From assembly GCF_029227915.1 (NCBI RefSeq), contig NC_079879.1, positions 12,894,001 to 12,958,000 of the forward strand: 64,000 bases of DNA. The letters are read 5' to 3'. Both the position numbers and the translations under genes were made by a program. Every line of letters begins with the position of its first letter. Position 1 is the stretch's first letter. Below are positions 24,858 through 39,500 of the stretch, piece after piece. Below the pieces are notes generated by a model, which was given only the letters and a program-made list of their open reading frames with translations, made no database searches and was not told the DNA's origin. Origin of the DNA: Hydractinia symbiolongicarpus (taxonomy: Eukaryota; Cnidaria; Hydrozoa; Anthoathecata; Hydractiniidae).

Positions 24858-27168
24858 ATGAAGATGTTAGCGAAGCGTGTTTGTTTGGCTGTGGATTCGC
24901 AAATAATTGCTGAAAGCAGTGATAAATCAAGAATACTTTTAGACGTGAGAGAACCTTCATCTTATGGAAAGTCTCACATTAAAACTTCAGTAAATTTATT
25001 AACATCGAACTTAATATTACGACGATTACAACGTGGTTCATTGACGATAAAGAGTTTAATGCCAGAGAGTGTTGTTACTGAGCTTGAAACTGATATGTAC
25101 CGTGATACTATAGTTATTTATGACGAAAGTTCAACGACCGATAACGAATCAAGAAGAATTTCTGTTATTGGTAGTGCCTTAAAAAAGGATTTCCCGAAAA
25201 TGAATATATTTTTCCTCGATGGTAAGCTTTTAGATAGCTAATATTAGTATGTTATGATTTCGCGTTTCAAATTTGTGTTTTTGTAATAGTTATATTATGT
25301 TTATTCTTATCTCATCATCGACAGAGGAAATTTACATTATATAGAGGACCGGATTTCTTTTATAGCAATAATAACTTTAAGGAAATAATTGGTCGTTAAT
25401 CATTGTTTTCAACTATCCGTGGTAGCGTTTGAGTAAAGGAAGTGCCTTTCTTGTCAAGGAATTAAGCATATCCTGCTGCCATCATTGAGGCATACGGAAG
25501 AAAAATGTCCTAAATTTCTAACTATTTTCTAAACTTTTACGCTTTGGGTTAGTGGTTTAATTTGAAAAAATAAAGAGTCTTTTCATTTTCATTTCTTTAG
25601 CTAATCAAAAGTAAATGTTCTTTTAAAAACTACGCTGATTCTACTACGATTTATAAACACTATTTTCAAAATTTTAAGCCAGGTAGATAGTGCTAACATG
25701 TGTTTCCCGCCATAATTTTTCTTACAACTTGATCTCTTGGGCACAGCTTGAGCATGTTGGCGCCATTTTTTTAAATTTGTTCAAATTTACTTTTTTAATA
25801 GCCTACCATAAAAAAATCCTAAGATGAATTCTTCCGCCAGGTGTTTCTTCTCGGTTATTTTATTAGCTTTAATTTAATTACATTTCCAGGCTGGCGTAGA
25901 GTTAACGAAAAGATTGTATAAAAATTGTTTTTATCAATACCTGTTTTCATTGAGAGAAAAAAGTATGCCGAAAAATATACTACGGGAATTTAAGCGCGAA
26001 AAAAACATACTCAAAATATAAACAGATGGCTCGATTATTTGTTGGGTTAATTCTGTGACGTCAAAGCTTTGTATTTGTCACGTGTACAAACAAAGGTCCG
26101 GAGCAAAAAAAAAGAGAATTCACATGAGCACAAAATGCTTTTCATTTTTCTTTCTTTAAAAGAAAAAGTAAATCGTTAACAAATAATTAAGGCGCCTATA
26201 ATATATCTCCTTTGTTGTTTTTCCACACATGTATTCCATATTTAGAATGCTAAGATATTCTTTCATTTTATTTCCCAGGAGGCTTCAACGACTTCTGCGA
26301 GACGTACCCCATTCATTGTGAGTTTGATTATCCAGTCGATATTCCGAATCCGTTTCAAATATCAATCGGCAGCCAGCTTGCTGTTGATCCGACCGACAAA
26401 ATTGATGGTACGCCAGACGACGATGCGTGCCCTGTGGCTATCCTACCGTTCGTGTACCTGGGAAATGCATATCATTCATCGCAAAAAGAACTTCTGAAAA
26501 AACTTGGAATTACCGCTATTTTAAATGTTTCGCGAGTTTGCCCGGTGTTGTTTCCAAATTCTTTCGAGTACAAAACGATATCAATCGGCGATAATGCAAC
26601 TGAAAATATAAGTTGCCATTTCGACGAATCCATCAAATTTATAGGTATGTCGTCTTCATTGTTCAAATTTTTATTTTTGTGAAAACAACGAATCAGTCTT
26701 TTTTCCCGAAGTTTGTTTTTAAGTAGTGTGTAATTTTATTTGTTTAAATCTTTAGATGATGTTAAGTCAAAGAATGGCAAAGTTTTAGTTCACTGTCGCG
26801 CTGGTATATCGAGATCAGCAACGATTTGTATCGCGTACTTAATGCGAAAATGTGGCTACACATTGGACGAAGCTTACGACTTCACGAAAAAGAAGCGCTC
26901 GAATATATCACCTAACTTTAACTTTCTTGGACAGTTACTCACGCTGGAAAGTGAAGTTTTATCAGCGAAAAAACTCGAAGTTAAAAGCGCAGTGACTAAT
27001 TCCGCGCTGTCGCTTTCAATCGAACCAAAAAGAGTACCTCTGACCAGTGGGATTGTCACAAATTCCATTTTCACATACTCACCAAAGACGTGTATTAATT
27101 TTTTTGGATTTTCGTCACCTAGCAATCTATCGCCGTCAACGTATCGAGTTCTGTTGACGCCCACATAA
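24858..27168 (+). CDS. MAP-kinase phosphatase-type dual-specificity phosphatase, 3 exons
   Basis: A predicted phosphatase that removes phosphates from Thr and Tyr of activated MAP kinases. Exons 24858-25221, 26279-26644 and 26756-27168 have consensus GT-AG introns and join in frame to 380 aa. The N-terminal rhodanese/CH2 domain (about residues 20-135) has '[15 protein letters not shown]' and then a basic ILRRLQRGS cluster at the position of the kinase-interaction motif. The catalytic domain (about 175-320) has the signature [10 protein letters not shown] with Cys257 and Arg263. Asp226 in 'GDNATENIS' is the likely general acid. The layout resembles inducible nuclear MKPs (DUSP1/2/4/5 group), but the exact orthologue cannot be fixed by eye. 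The C-terminal about 60 residues are Ser/Thr/Pro-rich without a domain. Its 3' end converges with the VPS9 gene 400 bp away. Confidence 0.92.
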
Positions 27169-27568
27169 GGATACAAAAAAAGTGAAAATATTAATGTTTT
27201 TTATTTTTATATTTATTAAAAATATTTTGTACAGAACATGTAAATATTGAAGAAAAAAGAAAAGTTGCGTTTTACAAAATAATAATGTATTTTTTTTCCT
27301 TATTAGGAAGCAAGCGGTCAGCTTTTGTCAGAATATATATCTCGCTAAATATTAAAAAATGTTATGCGTCACAATATGTCAAACTGAAGTACGACAGCTG
27401 TGAAAAAACCGCAATTCTGCCGTTCGGAACAAACACGTGATTTCTATTCTAGGCAAATTATTCTAAGAACGCCAGCAAAAACAAAGTCAACATTCATACG
27501 TTTCGGTAGAGGTTTGTCAGTACTGTAAACAGATGATAAAAATAGGTGTTTTCCATGTTACAAAAACT
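27169..27568. other. Convergent 3' intergenic region
   Basis: About 400 bp between the stop codons of two convergent genes. It is very AT-rich. AATAAA/AATAAT-like words occur on both strands (for example TTTATT near 27213, read as AATAAA on the minus strand), so it probably contains both polyadenylation sites. Confidence 0.5.
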
Positions 27569-30500
27569 CTAAAATTTATACTTTTTAACATTTGTCGGAT
27601 ATTTTTTTGCTCGTTCCAATATTTTCAGCAGCGTTTTAACGTCATTGATACCATCCTCGCGTAATTTCACAGTAGCTAATTCCTTTTGTGTGCGTGTTGT
27701 ACCAAATTTCGGGCTGCGCTCAGTACTTCTATTCAATGTATAATCATTCTTAGCTGTGAATAACTGATTACAATCACGTTGAAACATCCGCACAGCTTTC
27801 TGCAACCCAACAGAATATCGGCCAGTGCTTGGCAATAACAAACTGTAGAAACCGAGGCTTTTTAATGAATCCTAAATATGAAAATAATCAAGACATTATT
27901 CTATTTCCAATGCGCGGTTCTGTGTTTTGATTTTCAATGTTGATTTTAACCGGACGGTATTACACAAGTTCATGTTGCAACAAAAGTTGATTAGTATCAC
28001 CATCCTGCGACAGAAGCATAAGTTTTCACCAAAGCAACCAAATTTTATGTTAAATTTCATTGGATGAATTAACCACTACAGGGAATGGAAATGAATAATA
28101 GTTGTCGGTGGCTAAATCTGAATTTCCTTTTCGCAGTTGTAAAGAAAACAAAAATAACAAAAAATATATATAAACGGTAAAAATATAGTACTATACAATG
28201 TTAAGATGATGCTATACTGTGTTGGGCTGCGTTTAATCTCCAATAAATTAAAAACGTGTTAAGTTGCATGGCAACGACAAAATTGTGTCATTCATGACGT
28301 CACAATATTATGCAATGTATACATAAAAAACAAAGCCTATGATGACGCATATGTAAGTACGGAGTGTAAAGTTCGATCAAGAAAAAGAAACATTAAGAAA
28401 ACGGAGATTACAAGTCAATAATAAACTTTATTTATTTATTAGTTTTTAAACAAAACAAGTTTCATTACTGATAGACTGTTGACACGTTTTCAACAATCAA
28501 CCAAACAAACAATTTTCACCCCTCAAAGATACCTGCGCAACAGCGCACGATTTTTATACGAGACTGTTTTCTGTTGTATGTATAGGTTCCCTAATGTTGA
28601 AATTTTCTCAGTCTGCTAAAGTTTTGTTGGAAATTTGGCCTGTCTAAGCCTAAGGTTTCTTATACATTGCTTTCTTAAAAAAACGTGTATTCTAACACAC
28701 AATTCGTCAGACAAAACCACTCGTCATATAAACTTCTCGCCACCACCGAAAAAATCGTCACTTCTGCCGACAAATTTTTCCCGATAAGGAAGGTCCTTAT
28801 CAGGTAATACATTTTGTTACAACAAAGTGACGAAATGCAAAAATAATAAACGATTTTTAGTTTGTTATTCCAATTTCCAATTTGTACAATGCTACTTGCA
28901 TTTGTAAGTAGAAACCTAAAGATGTTTTCCGTTACACTGATTCAAACTAAAAGTTTTGAATGAGAAGAGCTTTAGTGTCGTGTAAAAAGTACACATTTTT
29001 TAATGTGAAGTACGTTAAAGAAGATCGCAGTTTTAAGCATATTAAACCGCCTATAGGCCATCGTATTTAACCTAGGAATTCATTGATTCCCTTCTTGTAC
29101 CCTAGTAGCTTAGCTCTATATATCACACCTTTGATCGACGTGGTTTGTGATTCTAGCAGTACGTTTTCCTTTCCTGTTCGTCAAATTCCTGTGCCTCACC
29201 CCCACCTATCATTAATAACTACATGAAAAAACCGATTCATTTGTTAAGCTTTTTGTGATGGATATGAATTTATTTGTAAAAGATTTTTTAACAACAGTAT
29301 AAATTTTTTTCTTGATTGTGAATTATAATTTCGTCACTAAAGCGTCATTGTTTTGTCTTCGCTTGTCGCCATATCATGTCACATAAAGCGAACGAGTCCC
29401 TCGATATTGAGAAATATATGGGATTTGATTAATCCTTCGCCTATTTTCATAATTTTCTTTTGGCAAAACGCTGTTACGAGTTTTAATTCTTTCGTACTTC
29501 AAAATGTGTCTTACAAAATCTACAATTTAAAACGGAACAGAAATGACAAGTGTATCAGTGACGATATTCGTCCTAAAAAATTTATTTTTTGTAAAGGTCA
29601 AGAAACTCGATAACAGCGGAAATGTTTAAGACTAGCTTTACGTACCAAGATAATTTAATTAGCGCAAAATTTCCTATACAGTCAAGAGGGTTCAGGGTTC
29701 AGGCAAAATTAATCGATTCAATTTTCAGAAATTTTACATAAATTCATACCATTTCCCGTCGTTTGTCTAGAAAAATATTTTACTTTAATTCGCGAAAGTG
29801 ACTTTTTGCGAGCAAAAAAATTGTGTTCAAGAATGGTTCTATCAGTTTCAATTTTTGTTCTTAACGATAAAAGAATGTTCGAAAATTTCATTTTAACATT
29901 GTGAGGTTTATTTTTTTTAATTCGAGAAAGTTAATGCTTGCAAAATTTGCAAAAGTGTCTATCCCAAAAGTTTGTTAAAGTAAATCACCCGAAAGTGATT
30001 CCTACTTTTCTTTTTCTTCCTCTTCAAAAACAAAACCTTTAAAAGTATTATTCTATTTTACATTTTGAATTCAAACGCACATTTTGGATAGCATGCATGT
30101 TTCACGTTTTCCGCTGCTGCACTTTTCCGCTGGTGGGCAACAGACTTTAAACAAGAAACAATAAAGACAATTATGTTGTCAAGTTTGCAATTCGTGATCG
30201 GGACCCTTATTTTATGTTAGTTTTTTCCTCATTTTCCTACATCTGTAAACCTCCAGAACAACTTATTTGTCAGTTTCGTTTTCACAACATGAAATTGACA
30301 TCATCGGAAAGAGAAATTTTCTAGCTATCAATCCTTAAAAGTTTTAAAAACCGTCACATTTCGATTTCAATCTTTACAGTATCCTTCACTTCAAACCACA
30401 AGTGAAAATAATTAAGTAATAAGTGTTTTAATTAACTGTGACCGCGCTGTGTTGAGACATCCTAAAGCATATGACATCATCAGACGAACTCTAACGATAA

Positions 30501-33500
30501 CCAAAGAGAAAATAAAAGAACGATTAAAAAAATGTTCCCAGCCTTAAAAACAATAGAGTACTTTTAATTCGTTCGTGGTCACGCCTTCTACAAAAAAAGG
30601 AAAAAATATAATGGCAGCCTCGTGATAGAACGTCACTTTTTGCTTGTCAAAACGCATAAGAATGAAAGTAATTTAGAAAAGGCAATATATTCGCGCCAAA
30701 ACAACGAATTATTAACATTGTTTGGATGCCACGTTCAGATGACAGCAGGAAGAGGAGGAACCTCTCGAGAAGAAACGGACATAATAAATACGGCTGTTAA
30801 GTTTTGAATCATAGTCTCGACAAATTAATGTGATGCATAAGATACTATCAATAAGATGAGAATTCGAACGCTTTTAAAACACCCTAAAATTAAACAAATT
30901 ACGTTAAACAAGCTGTTGCCTAGCAACAGTGCAAAACAAAGCAAGGGTGAGGATAATTGTAAACTGTGTAATATTTCCGGGAAGTTTTTTTCCTTCCCTT
31001 TTAACAGCCTGCAGCATAACAACGGATCAACAATAGAAATAAAATTAGAATTGTGACATCAGGCAACCGCCGTTGACGTAATTTGACTCGCCCACCTAGC
31101 CTTTATTGATTATTTTTTTAATTTCTATAGTTTTCAAAAAAAAAAACAACAACATAATTTGGAAGTAGGAAAAATCCGAGAAGTGTTATGCGTATGAAAC
31201 CATAGCAACAAAAATAACACCACAAATCAACAAACACGATCGCTAAAGTTAAAACGACCCTAACTTATCCTGAACTTAAAAAACTTGAATACAGTTTTTT
31301 GTTTATTTGTTTTTTGTTTTTTTTTAACATTAAACAACTTGCCAGGGTGAAAATTTTGCAAATTAAGCAACTTAAGCTTAAATTGGGATAACTTAACAAG
31401 TAATCTGTTAAGGAGTTCTTCAAAAGTGTAAAGATATCGAGGTTTCTATACCTCTGAAAATTTTACTCACAAAACAAGCAATATAAGGAAATGGGATTCA
31501 TTCCAAGACACATACTATTTGCGCATTCTCTTCAAATAAATTGCATATTCTGAATAGGAATTGAAAAACGTTTTAAATGTCGCTACGTAAAAATTCCGTG
31601 GTATACTTAGGTTTTATAGATATCTAAGCATAACTGGGCAAATATATACATAAAATAACCACAATTCGAGGTTAAAATTCGGGAAAATCAAGTGGCTGCT
31701 TATCTAAAAAGGTTAACACCCATTTCTTCCTGGCCTCTGACTGACGATCAGATATTACTTAGAGGATAAATACAATTCCAGCTGCAGAATAAATGTTTAG
31801 GAATAATTATTTAAGTCTCTCGCCAGAACTTATTTTCAAATTTATTGTAGCGAAAAAATTAAAAAATCGAGCAAAAGAGCTTTAAAATTCATCAGTACGT
31901 TAACATAACTTAACATCACAAACTTTAAAGTATTTTATTAGAAACTCAACTATTTTACTCAAAATTATTATTTGTGAGCCTGAAGAGGAAGCTGCTCTTA
32001 GTTCTTGTTAGTAACAAAAATAGCTCAAAATAAATGGCCAAATGAATGACAGACAGCGGCAGCATTAGACGAAACAAGCGCAAACAAAGATGAAACGAAA
32101 ATAAAACGAAGATAAAACGAAGAAATAACGAAGAAATAACGAAGATGAAACGAAGAAATAACGAAGAATTAACGAACATAAAACGAAGAAATAACGGATA
32201 TAAAACGAAGAAATAACGAATATAAACGAAGGCCTAAAGGAGGGAGTTTTAACGGATTAGAAATGTGGATAACATTCACCTCGAATGTTTTATATAGTTC
32301 AGTGACAAAAATCTCAGAAAAAATTTTTCCGGCTGACAAACAATGCCGCAATTTATTTCGGCGAAATAGTTAAATTTTGAATATTCACGAATGAAGTTTG
32401 AGGGAAATTTGCGAAAATTACTGCTGTAAAGGCTTGTCATGACAGACCCAAAATCAAAACGATCATGCGCGCACTATCACCTTGAAAAGAACTGCATTAT
32501 CACATATAGTTAATAGACTTTTAAAACAAAGACTAATAAATTTTTAAACTTGACTTTAAATGATAACAGGGTTGAGTTAGACAAAAATACTCCGCTCGTT
32601 TTAACAGTTTATGGAGAAAAAGAAATGAAAATATGGTACATTGGATCAAATTAACGCGCACAGCACTAAAATTATAACTAGGCTTAACAGGTCTCGTCCA
32701 CCTTTTTACCTAAATCTTATTTTTACATTTGCAGGTTACTATAAATTGTGAGACACTCTTAACACGATGAAAAATAATCTAGGATGTAATATCCTAATGC
32801 ACAGATTGTTTACTTCTACAAGTCGACAAAAACTCTTTGTAACTAATTAGCGGTTATCAATGCTAACAAGAAGGTGGTCTTACCTCGATTAATTTGATAA
32901 TATTATTTACATCCTGTTCGCGGTCAGCAGGACAAGATGGGTCAGCGAGACAAGCAGGGTCAGTAAGACAAGCAGAGTAATCCTCTTTAAATTGCGCGTT
33001 CATTGATTGTAAGTCCTTTTCAAGATCTTCTTCATCCTCAATGAGTTTGATTTGCCTTGAATTTCTTATTCCAAGTGCGGTCAAGTTATAATACGAGATT
33101 AAGCTCAAGTTGTCTCTTTTTCTTTTCCCGCAAATCCGAACGTATCTTGGTAACACAGTTACGTCGTTACTATTAGTCTCGCACACAGTAAGAATTGGGA
33201 CAAAAATATTCGTTTTATTAATTTTTGCAAGTCGTAAAGTAACTTGAGGGGAACTTTGAAACAAAAGTTTGTGCACGCTTTCGAGAGATATTGCTTTTTT
33301 AAACTGACACAGCGAGACGAAAATTGGCGGCGCTTTACTTGCTTCACGAAAGGCTGAATGAACAAGTCTAAAAATAAGTAAACAAAGGTTATAAGTAATT
33401 CTTTGTGATTTTCTCTATTTTTCGCATTTTATCATACATCATATCACGCCAGCTGATACCCAGCAAAATATTCCTGTCACAAAAACAATATGCTAAGAAC

Positions 33501-36500
33501 TGGTAAAAAATCGGGTGTTTAAAATTACCTGCATGGATTGTTAAACCAATCAGAACACAGCACCATTTCATAGCCAGCAAGCTCAAAGTTTTCTTCAACT
33601 ATTTCGAAAGGCCAGTTCTCTCTTTCGCATAACTTCTTTAATTTGCTCGACATCTCAGACACAAACAAAACTTGTGATGTTTGCTCTGCACCACCAATTA
33701 GTGAATCGAACTTTAAATTCTTAATATATTCCGAAGCTAGCTCCAAGCTTGACAAGTAGTATCCAGTCTCCGAAAGCATGTAACTTGGATTACAAAACTC
33801 TCTTAAGAACTTGATGTTGGAACAGAGGTTGGTGACACCAGCTTGAAGCACTACATACACCCACACGTCAATAAATTCATCTAAAAAAAATTCCACTTAA
33901 AATAAGGCTTAAAACAGTTTAAAACTTTGATTGGTAACAACTACATTTTTATGGCTCACGCGCCATCGATTTCAAATTGGTGCAAAATAACCCGGTTGTG
34001 ATAACTTCCTTAAGCGCACTAAAAAACCCACTCAAAAAAGTTATTTTAGCCAAGGTGTACAGTACAGGTACGTTTTCCTCTGAATTCTCTGTTAAACTTA
34101 TCATCATTTCGTTCAACAAAACAAGAAAATAATTTTCCTATCTCCAAAGTATGCTATTGGCTAATGATAACTCACTACATATTCCCAATCATCCCAATAA
34201 AATAAAGAAAAGAGCATGCACATAATACAATTCCATTATTAGGATATCAGTAGTGTAAAGGTATACCGCTACTTATAAAAGTAAAAACAACAGTGAAAAC
34301 TCTTGCGTCAAGATTATGAAACATAAAAGGTTTTCACTTAACTTTTCACAGTGTAACCCTAAAATCTTGTTTCTTTAAGTCATTCCTGACGTTTTTAAAT
34401 TTTAGTTAAGATTTTCAGATACGCTTAAAAGTCTGTTTTTCACTTAGTTCAGTACGTCATAACAAATTACTTGCCTGCACCCGCCACAACATCTGCATTC
34501 AAACAAATTTCACCCATCCTATTAATAGTCGAGTGGGCGGACAAGATAATAGCGCGCATCTTCTGAGTTGGTAGTTTAACCACAGACATGCATCTCAACT
34601 GGAAAATTGCATCACGGTAAGGCGCCTCTGAATTGTCAACATATTCACGTGTTATACCGATGCCAGTCTGAGCGAGGGAGGAGAACTTCTTGTATTGTTC
34701 ACTGATGATGTCGTCGCTTGCATCACGTTCAAAAATACAATCAGATACATGAGGAATCAAAGCAGCTTCTATGATGACCTAAGAAAAAGTAAATATAACT
34801 AGTTGTAAAGAGAAAGTATATATAAGTAGTTGTAAAGAGAAAGTATATATAACTAGTTGTAAGTTCGTTGAGGGATTTATTTCCACGAGGTGTTGTTTTT
34901 TCTCCATTTTTTTTTTTTTTTATAGTTTTTGCTATAATTTTACCATGTTTTAAAGTTTACCGGAATAAGGAAAACCCTAAGCGCAATCGAGGCAAAAGTA
35001 AAAGAGCCAAAAATTGTCATTGTAAAATGTTTACACTTATTCGAAGGGCAGTACTAAACTGTTGCCATAATTAGTATTAGTATTATTACTATTATTTACC
35101 CGGGATAGCTTCTTCAGTTTCTATAGGAACTGTTAACAATAAGGGGCTTGCGAAGGGGTTCCTAGCGCATTTAAAGCTCCCATTTAAGCTACGGAAGGCG
35201 TGCAAGCACAGCAACCGTTTAACTAGACAACTGCTTAAGATATCAATCCTATTCTCATGCTAAACGTCACGCAGAAAGAATAGATTCACACTAACATAAT
35301 GTAAGATGAACAGACAACAATTTTTTTTTAAAATAAATCTATATTTTTAGGTTTTCAACCCCTTGTCATTGAAACACCCTACTTTCGTTCTATGTACACC
35401 ACGACAAAGTAAAGTATAAGAAAGAAATGCACAAGCATATTTAGACAGGCTAAAAAGGTTATTTCACAGGTTATTTGTAAAGAAATACAAAAAATTTTCA
35501 AAAAATGCTGTATATGAAATGCAAAAGCTATTATTATTATTTTTTTTTTTGCTATTTGCAATTGTGTCATCAAATAATTCCAAAAAGTTCCCGAACTTTA
35601 ATTCTCTTATATGGACAGTATTTTGATATCTGAAAGTTGATACCTTAATAAAAATCTAATTGGCGTACTTCCGAATATACGGGTGTTAGATACCTACACA
35701 TACAGATACAAACTTCTGATAGTATAATATATCATTGCAACTGACTATCTATGATACCTTATATTGTTTTTGTGTGATTATTCTTTGAAAACTAAGGGAT
35801 GTTGATTATCTCTCATCTAACTATTGTGATAGATGTCAGTCATAACATCAATATTGGCTTTTTTTAGCTCCAATATATAAACTTATAAAATAAATAAGTA
35901 ATATAATGATATCAGAGAAAAAAATGTATGTCTGTTAACTAAAATTTACTTTTGAATTTTTTGAAATTAGAAAAAGTAAGTTGCCCGCCCCCCCCCCCCC
36001 CCCTCCTCTTTAAATAAAAGGAATGGTTAGGTGTATTACACCTGAAAACATTACTTTTAGTCCATAAAACTAAGTGACACTTTTTTTTGCTATCTAATAA
36101 AAAGACCTATGTATTGGTCAAAAATCACCATAAAATGTTTTTTTACATACATTTTAAAAAGTCTGTTTTTCGTCTCTTTGCTCAATCAAATTTCAGTTTT
36201 GTTTCTAGTTTTTAGGTAGAAATTTCTTCACCAGCAAATTAAATACACACCAAGAACTAATATGCTTAATCACCAAAGTAGATCCTTATCAATTTTTTTA
36301 AGAATGAGAAGATTCTAAAATAGTAAAGCTGATTACAAAACTTACATAAATTTGATCCCTTGTGACATCAACTTTTGAATTTCCACTACGTCTCATATGA
36401 CCAAATTTAGTCAAAATGTGTTCAGTTAGGGCTCCTACAAATTCTTGATAATATTCAGCAAAGTTCATTTCTTTCATCTCGGCTTCAGAGCTGTCCCAAC

Positions 36501-39500
36501 ACTGATGAATAAATTCTCTTATTTTTTTAGCTTCAAATGTATTTGAATTCACATTTACAATGTTACTGACATGAAGAGTGAAATCTGTATCAACGACAGG
36601 ATCTCGTTCTACAAAAAAGTATGTTTGTGAACGAAGTTTCTCAATATCAACTGTATCATGTGTGAATGATCTTGTGTGTTTTACTTCTTGAGTAGCCATA
36701 TTGAATAACCTGATAAAGAAATAGTAATTTGTAAGGAAAATAAGGGGATTGGTAGTAACCCAATTTTTGTCAGACTTGTAAGCAATGAGAAACGTAAGCG
36801 AGTCAACGAATTTAATATATTCAGTATTCGTCATAATACATGTTGTTAATATTTAAGACATAATTTATAGAAAAAGTAACGAAAAATGATTTCCTAATAT
36901 GGACAAGACATCATCACACTTCAGCTTTTTCATGTCGCATGAGTCATTTTTCATCAATTGTAAGCATTGGCAAAAAAAGTGCAGGGGTATTGATAGAAGA
37001 TTAAAAGCAGACATTCAGTTTGTATTGTAAATGTGGCAAAGGTGAGATTATAGACAACAAAGTTATTCCACATTTAATAATATCCAGCCAAAGATGAATT
37101 ATCTGCCTAGGTTTTGTGATGCAAGCAATTCTCAAAATTAAACATGTTTCATCTTGCACAAACATTGTTTAATGCATCTGCTAAAATCTACTTATATTAA
37201 ATGCTAAGGGCACCCTGTAAGACAAACAAACAATTAGAAAAGGCAGTTATCGTACACAAAATTAATTGGGATGATCAAAGATCATTCACCACCACCCTTC
37301 TGGTATTCACATGTTTTAACAGCATGTCCAGAGAAAATTAGGCCTTTTCTAACAACCTTTTAGACCGGAAAAAACAAACAAGCATTGGTGTACTACAAAA
37401 ATTAGCTTAAATCTAGATTCAAATTAAATTTGCAGAGTTCTCAGTTGATTTGTATCAGAGGATCAAGGACTTTTGAGAAGCAAACATCTTTTCTTATAAA
37501 ATGTAATTACTGTATTGCATTGCAGTATAGTGTATTGTATTTGCTAATACTATCCATTAATTTTTAAAAAATAATTGCTGAATTTAGTCCATCATAATTT
37601 TGGCTATTTAAGGTCAGTGTATATTGAAGTCTGCAACTGTAACTGTAACTGTTGTGCCACACTTGTTATGGAACGTTTGTTGCGCAAAATATCTTATCTC
37701 ACTTTGTTGTGCTACTTGTGCTTGCTTTGAAGTCGCAACAGTGACTGCCGTATACAACAGTTGCTCAACAATTTTTGTATTAATGGAAAATGATCTTTAA
37801 CAGTACTGTTGCAAGGTGAATATATTTAATTACAAGGCATAGCTGACTTGAGACAGGTTTTAAGACAAAATGTTTCAATGAAAAAATGCATTTATAAAAT
37901 TGCCAATCAGAGGGCCCAGCAAGATTAGAAAAAACAACATAATTTATTATAACTTTCCTTTTGAAAACAAAAAAATAACAAATTCATAGATAAATAAGTA
38001 CTTGACTTTACTGTTAAACAAAAGCAGTTAGTTGTAACTTATATCATCATGCTTACGCCACACTTACTTCATTTTTTGTCCAAGTAGGTCTAAAATTTGA
38101 GACTGTAGAGCATGGATTCTTGGGCATGTTCTGGACCATTCTTGATATGCATGTATTGTGAAGTCTGCAGGACAAGGATCATCGCCACTTTTCTTACTAA
38201 GTTGTTCCAGCTTATTCATGATAAAATGAACCTAAAAAATTAAATAATTTATTGGTTAGTATGTTTTATGTAAACCTTTAGTTTTTGCAACAGTGTGGGG
38301 ACCACCTTTAATACCATTTTGCAAGGTTCAGAACAAAATCAGATCAAATTGAGGAGATTTAGAGATGTGTAGTCAAGCTTCAATGACTGATATTAACTCC
38401 GGGTCACCATGCAAAATTAAAGGGACCAAAAACAAACAAAATATTGCCATTGAAATATATCTTTAAAGTGACCAGCATCTGATATTTGTAAAAAATGCTG
38501 TAAAGATTGTCTTTAAAAAATCTCTATCCATACTTCTTTTTCTACTTTTGAATGCTGAATCTAATGATTGAATAGGAGTTGCGTAATACATTTCTCCCTT
38601 AGTTTTTAAACAATCATGTATATAAAATTGTTTATATCATGAAGTTGTTAAATTAACTGGCTTATAACATTTTTTTGGAATCATAAAATCAACCTTAAAT
38701 TTTAGGTCTTGGAATTTTGTTTTCAAATTTACTGGCTAACCTGAGCTGTTTATCTTAATGTGTCTAAACTAAAGACAATTATTACACCTAGGACAACTGG
38801 GACATATGTATAGCGCATAGATAGATAGATGTGCATATTTTACATGGCTAGCCTCACAAATATCGAGGGATATACCCTGTCTATTATTTCCAGGAGGGGC
38901 CATGGCGTAGATGGAGAGTCCTAGAGTATTTAATGCTCATTTTGAGCTACGCAGACCCAATTAGAGCCCGCGCTCTACTAGACAACTCCCGGCAACATCC
39001 AACGGCCCACACAGTATGCCATCTTCCCAATTTCCCTCACATGGCTTGGGTTAACCCGGGGCTATGGTAACATTCACTCGCCCATGTTGAATCGCCGTCA
39101 AGAGGAATCGAACCCCGGTCTCCCGCACAGAGTACGAAAGCTATAACCACTAATCTACGGCGCATACTGTCCGTATTACATGATCTGCTAACCAAACGAC
39201 TGTCGCTGCGATCTGACAACTCTGCCCACTACCTTTATAACATTCACTATAATCCATCCTTAAAAATAACTTTGCAATAATGATTGTAAAAAAGGCTGGT
39301 ATTTGCACAGGGTCAAGCAAAAAAGGATCAGCTGAAACTTCCTAGTTGCATAATTTACGCCTTACTTTTGTGATGTGTTTATTACAATGTGAGATCCACT
39401 GGAATTATATCTAAAGTCTTTTTTTATGAAATGGTTGAAATACTTGCCAAACTTCTCCCTGATGTACTTAGTGGATGCTTTAAACATCGCTATGTATCTG

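Noticed and set aside
26874-27176. 100-codon minus-strand frame over DUSP exon 3
   Set aside because: Antisense shadow of a clear phosphatase exon.
29353-31056. Short frames within the last VPS9 intron
   Set aside because: No domain, no consistent splice phase with exons F and G, and exon F joins exon G in frame without them.
36710-36834. Upstream extension of the VPS9 exon C reading frame
   Set aside because: A good acceptor (TTTATCAG|G) at 36710 and phase agreement with exon B show that the extension is intron.
39060-39160. Functional tRNA gene on the minus strand
   Set aside because: A and B boxes are present but the cloverleaf is imperfect and a long unrelated body follows, as in a SINE.
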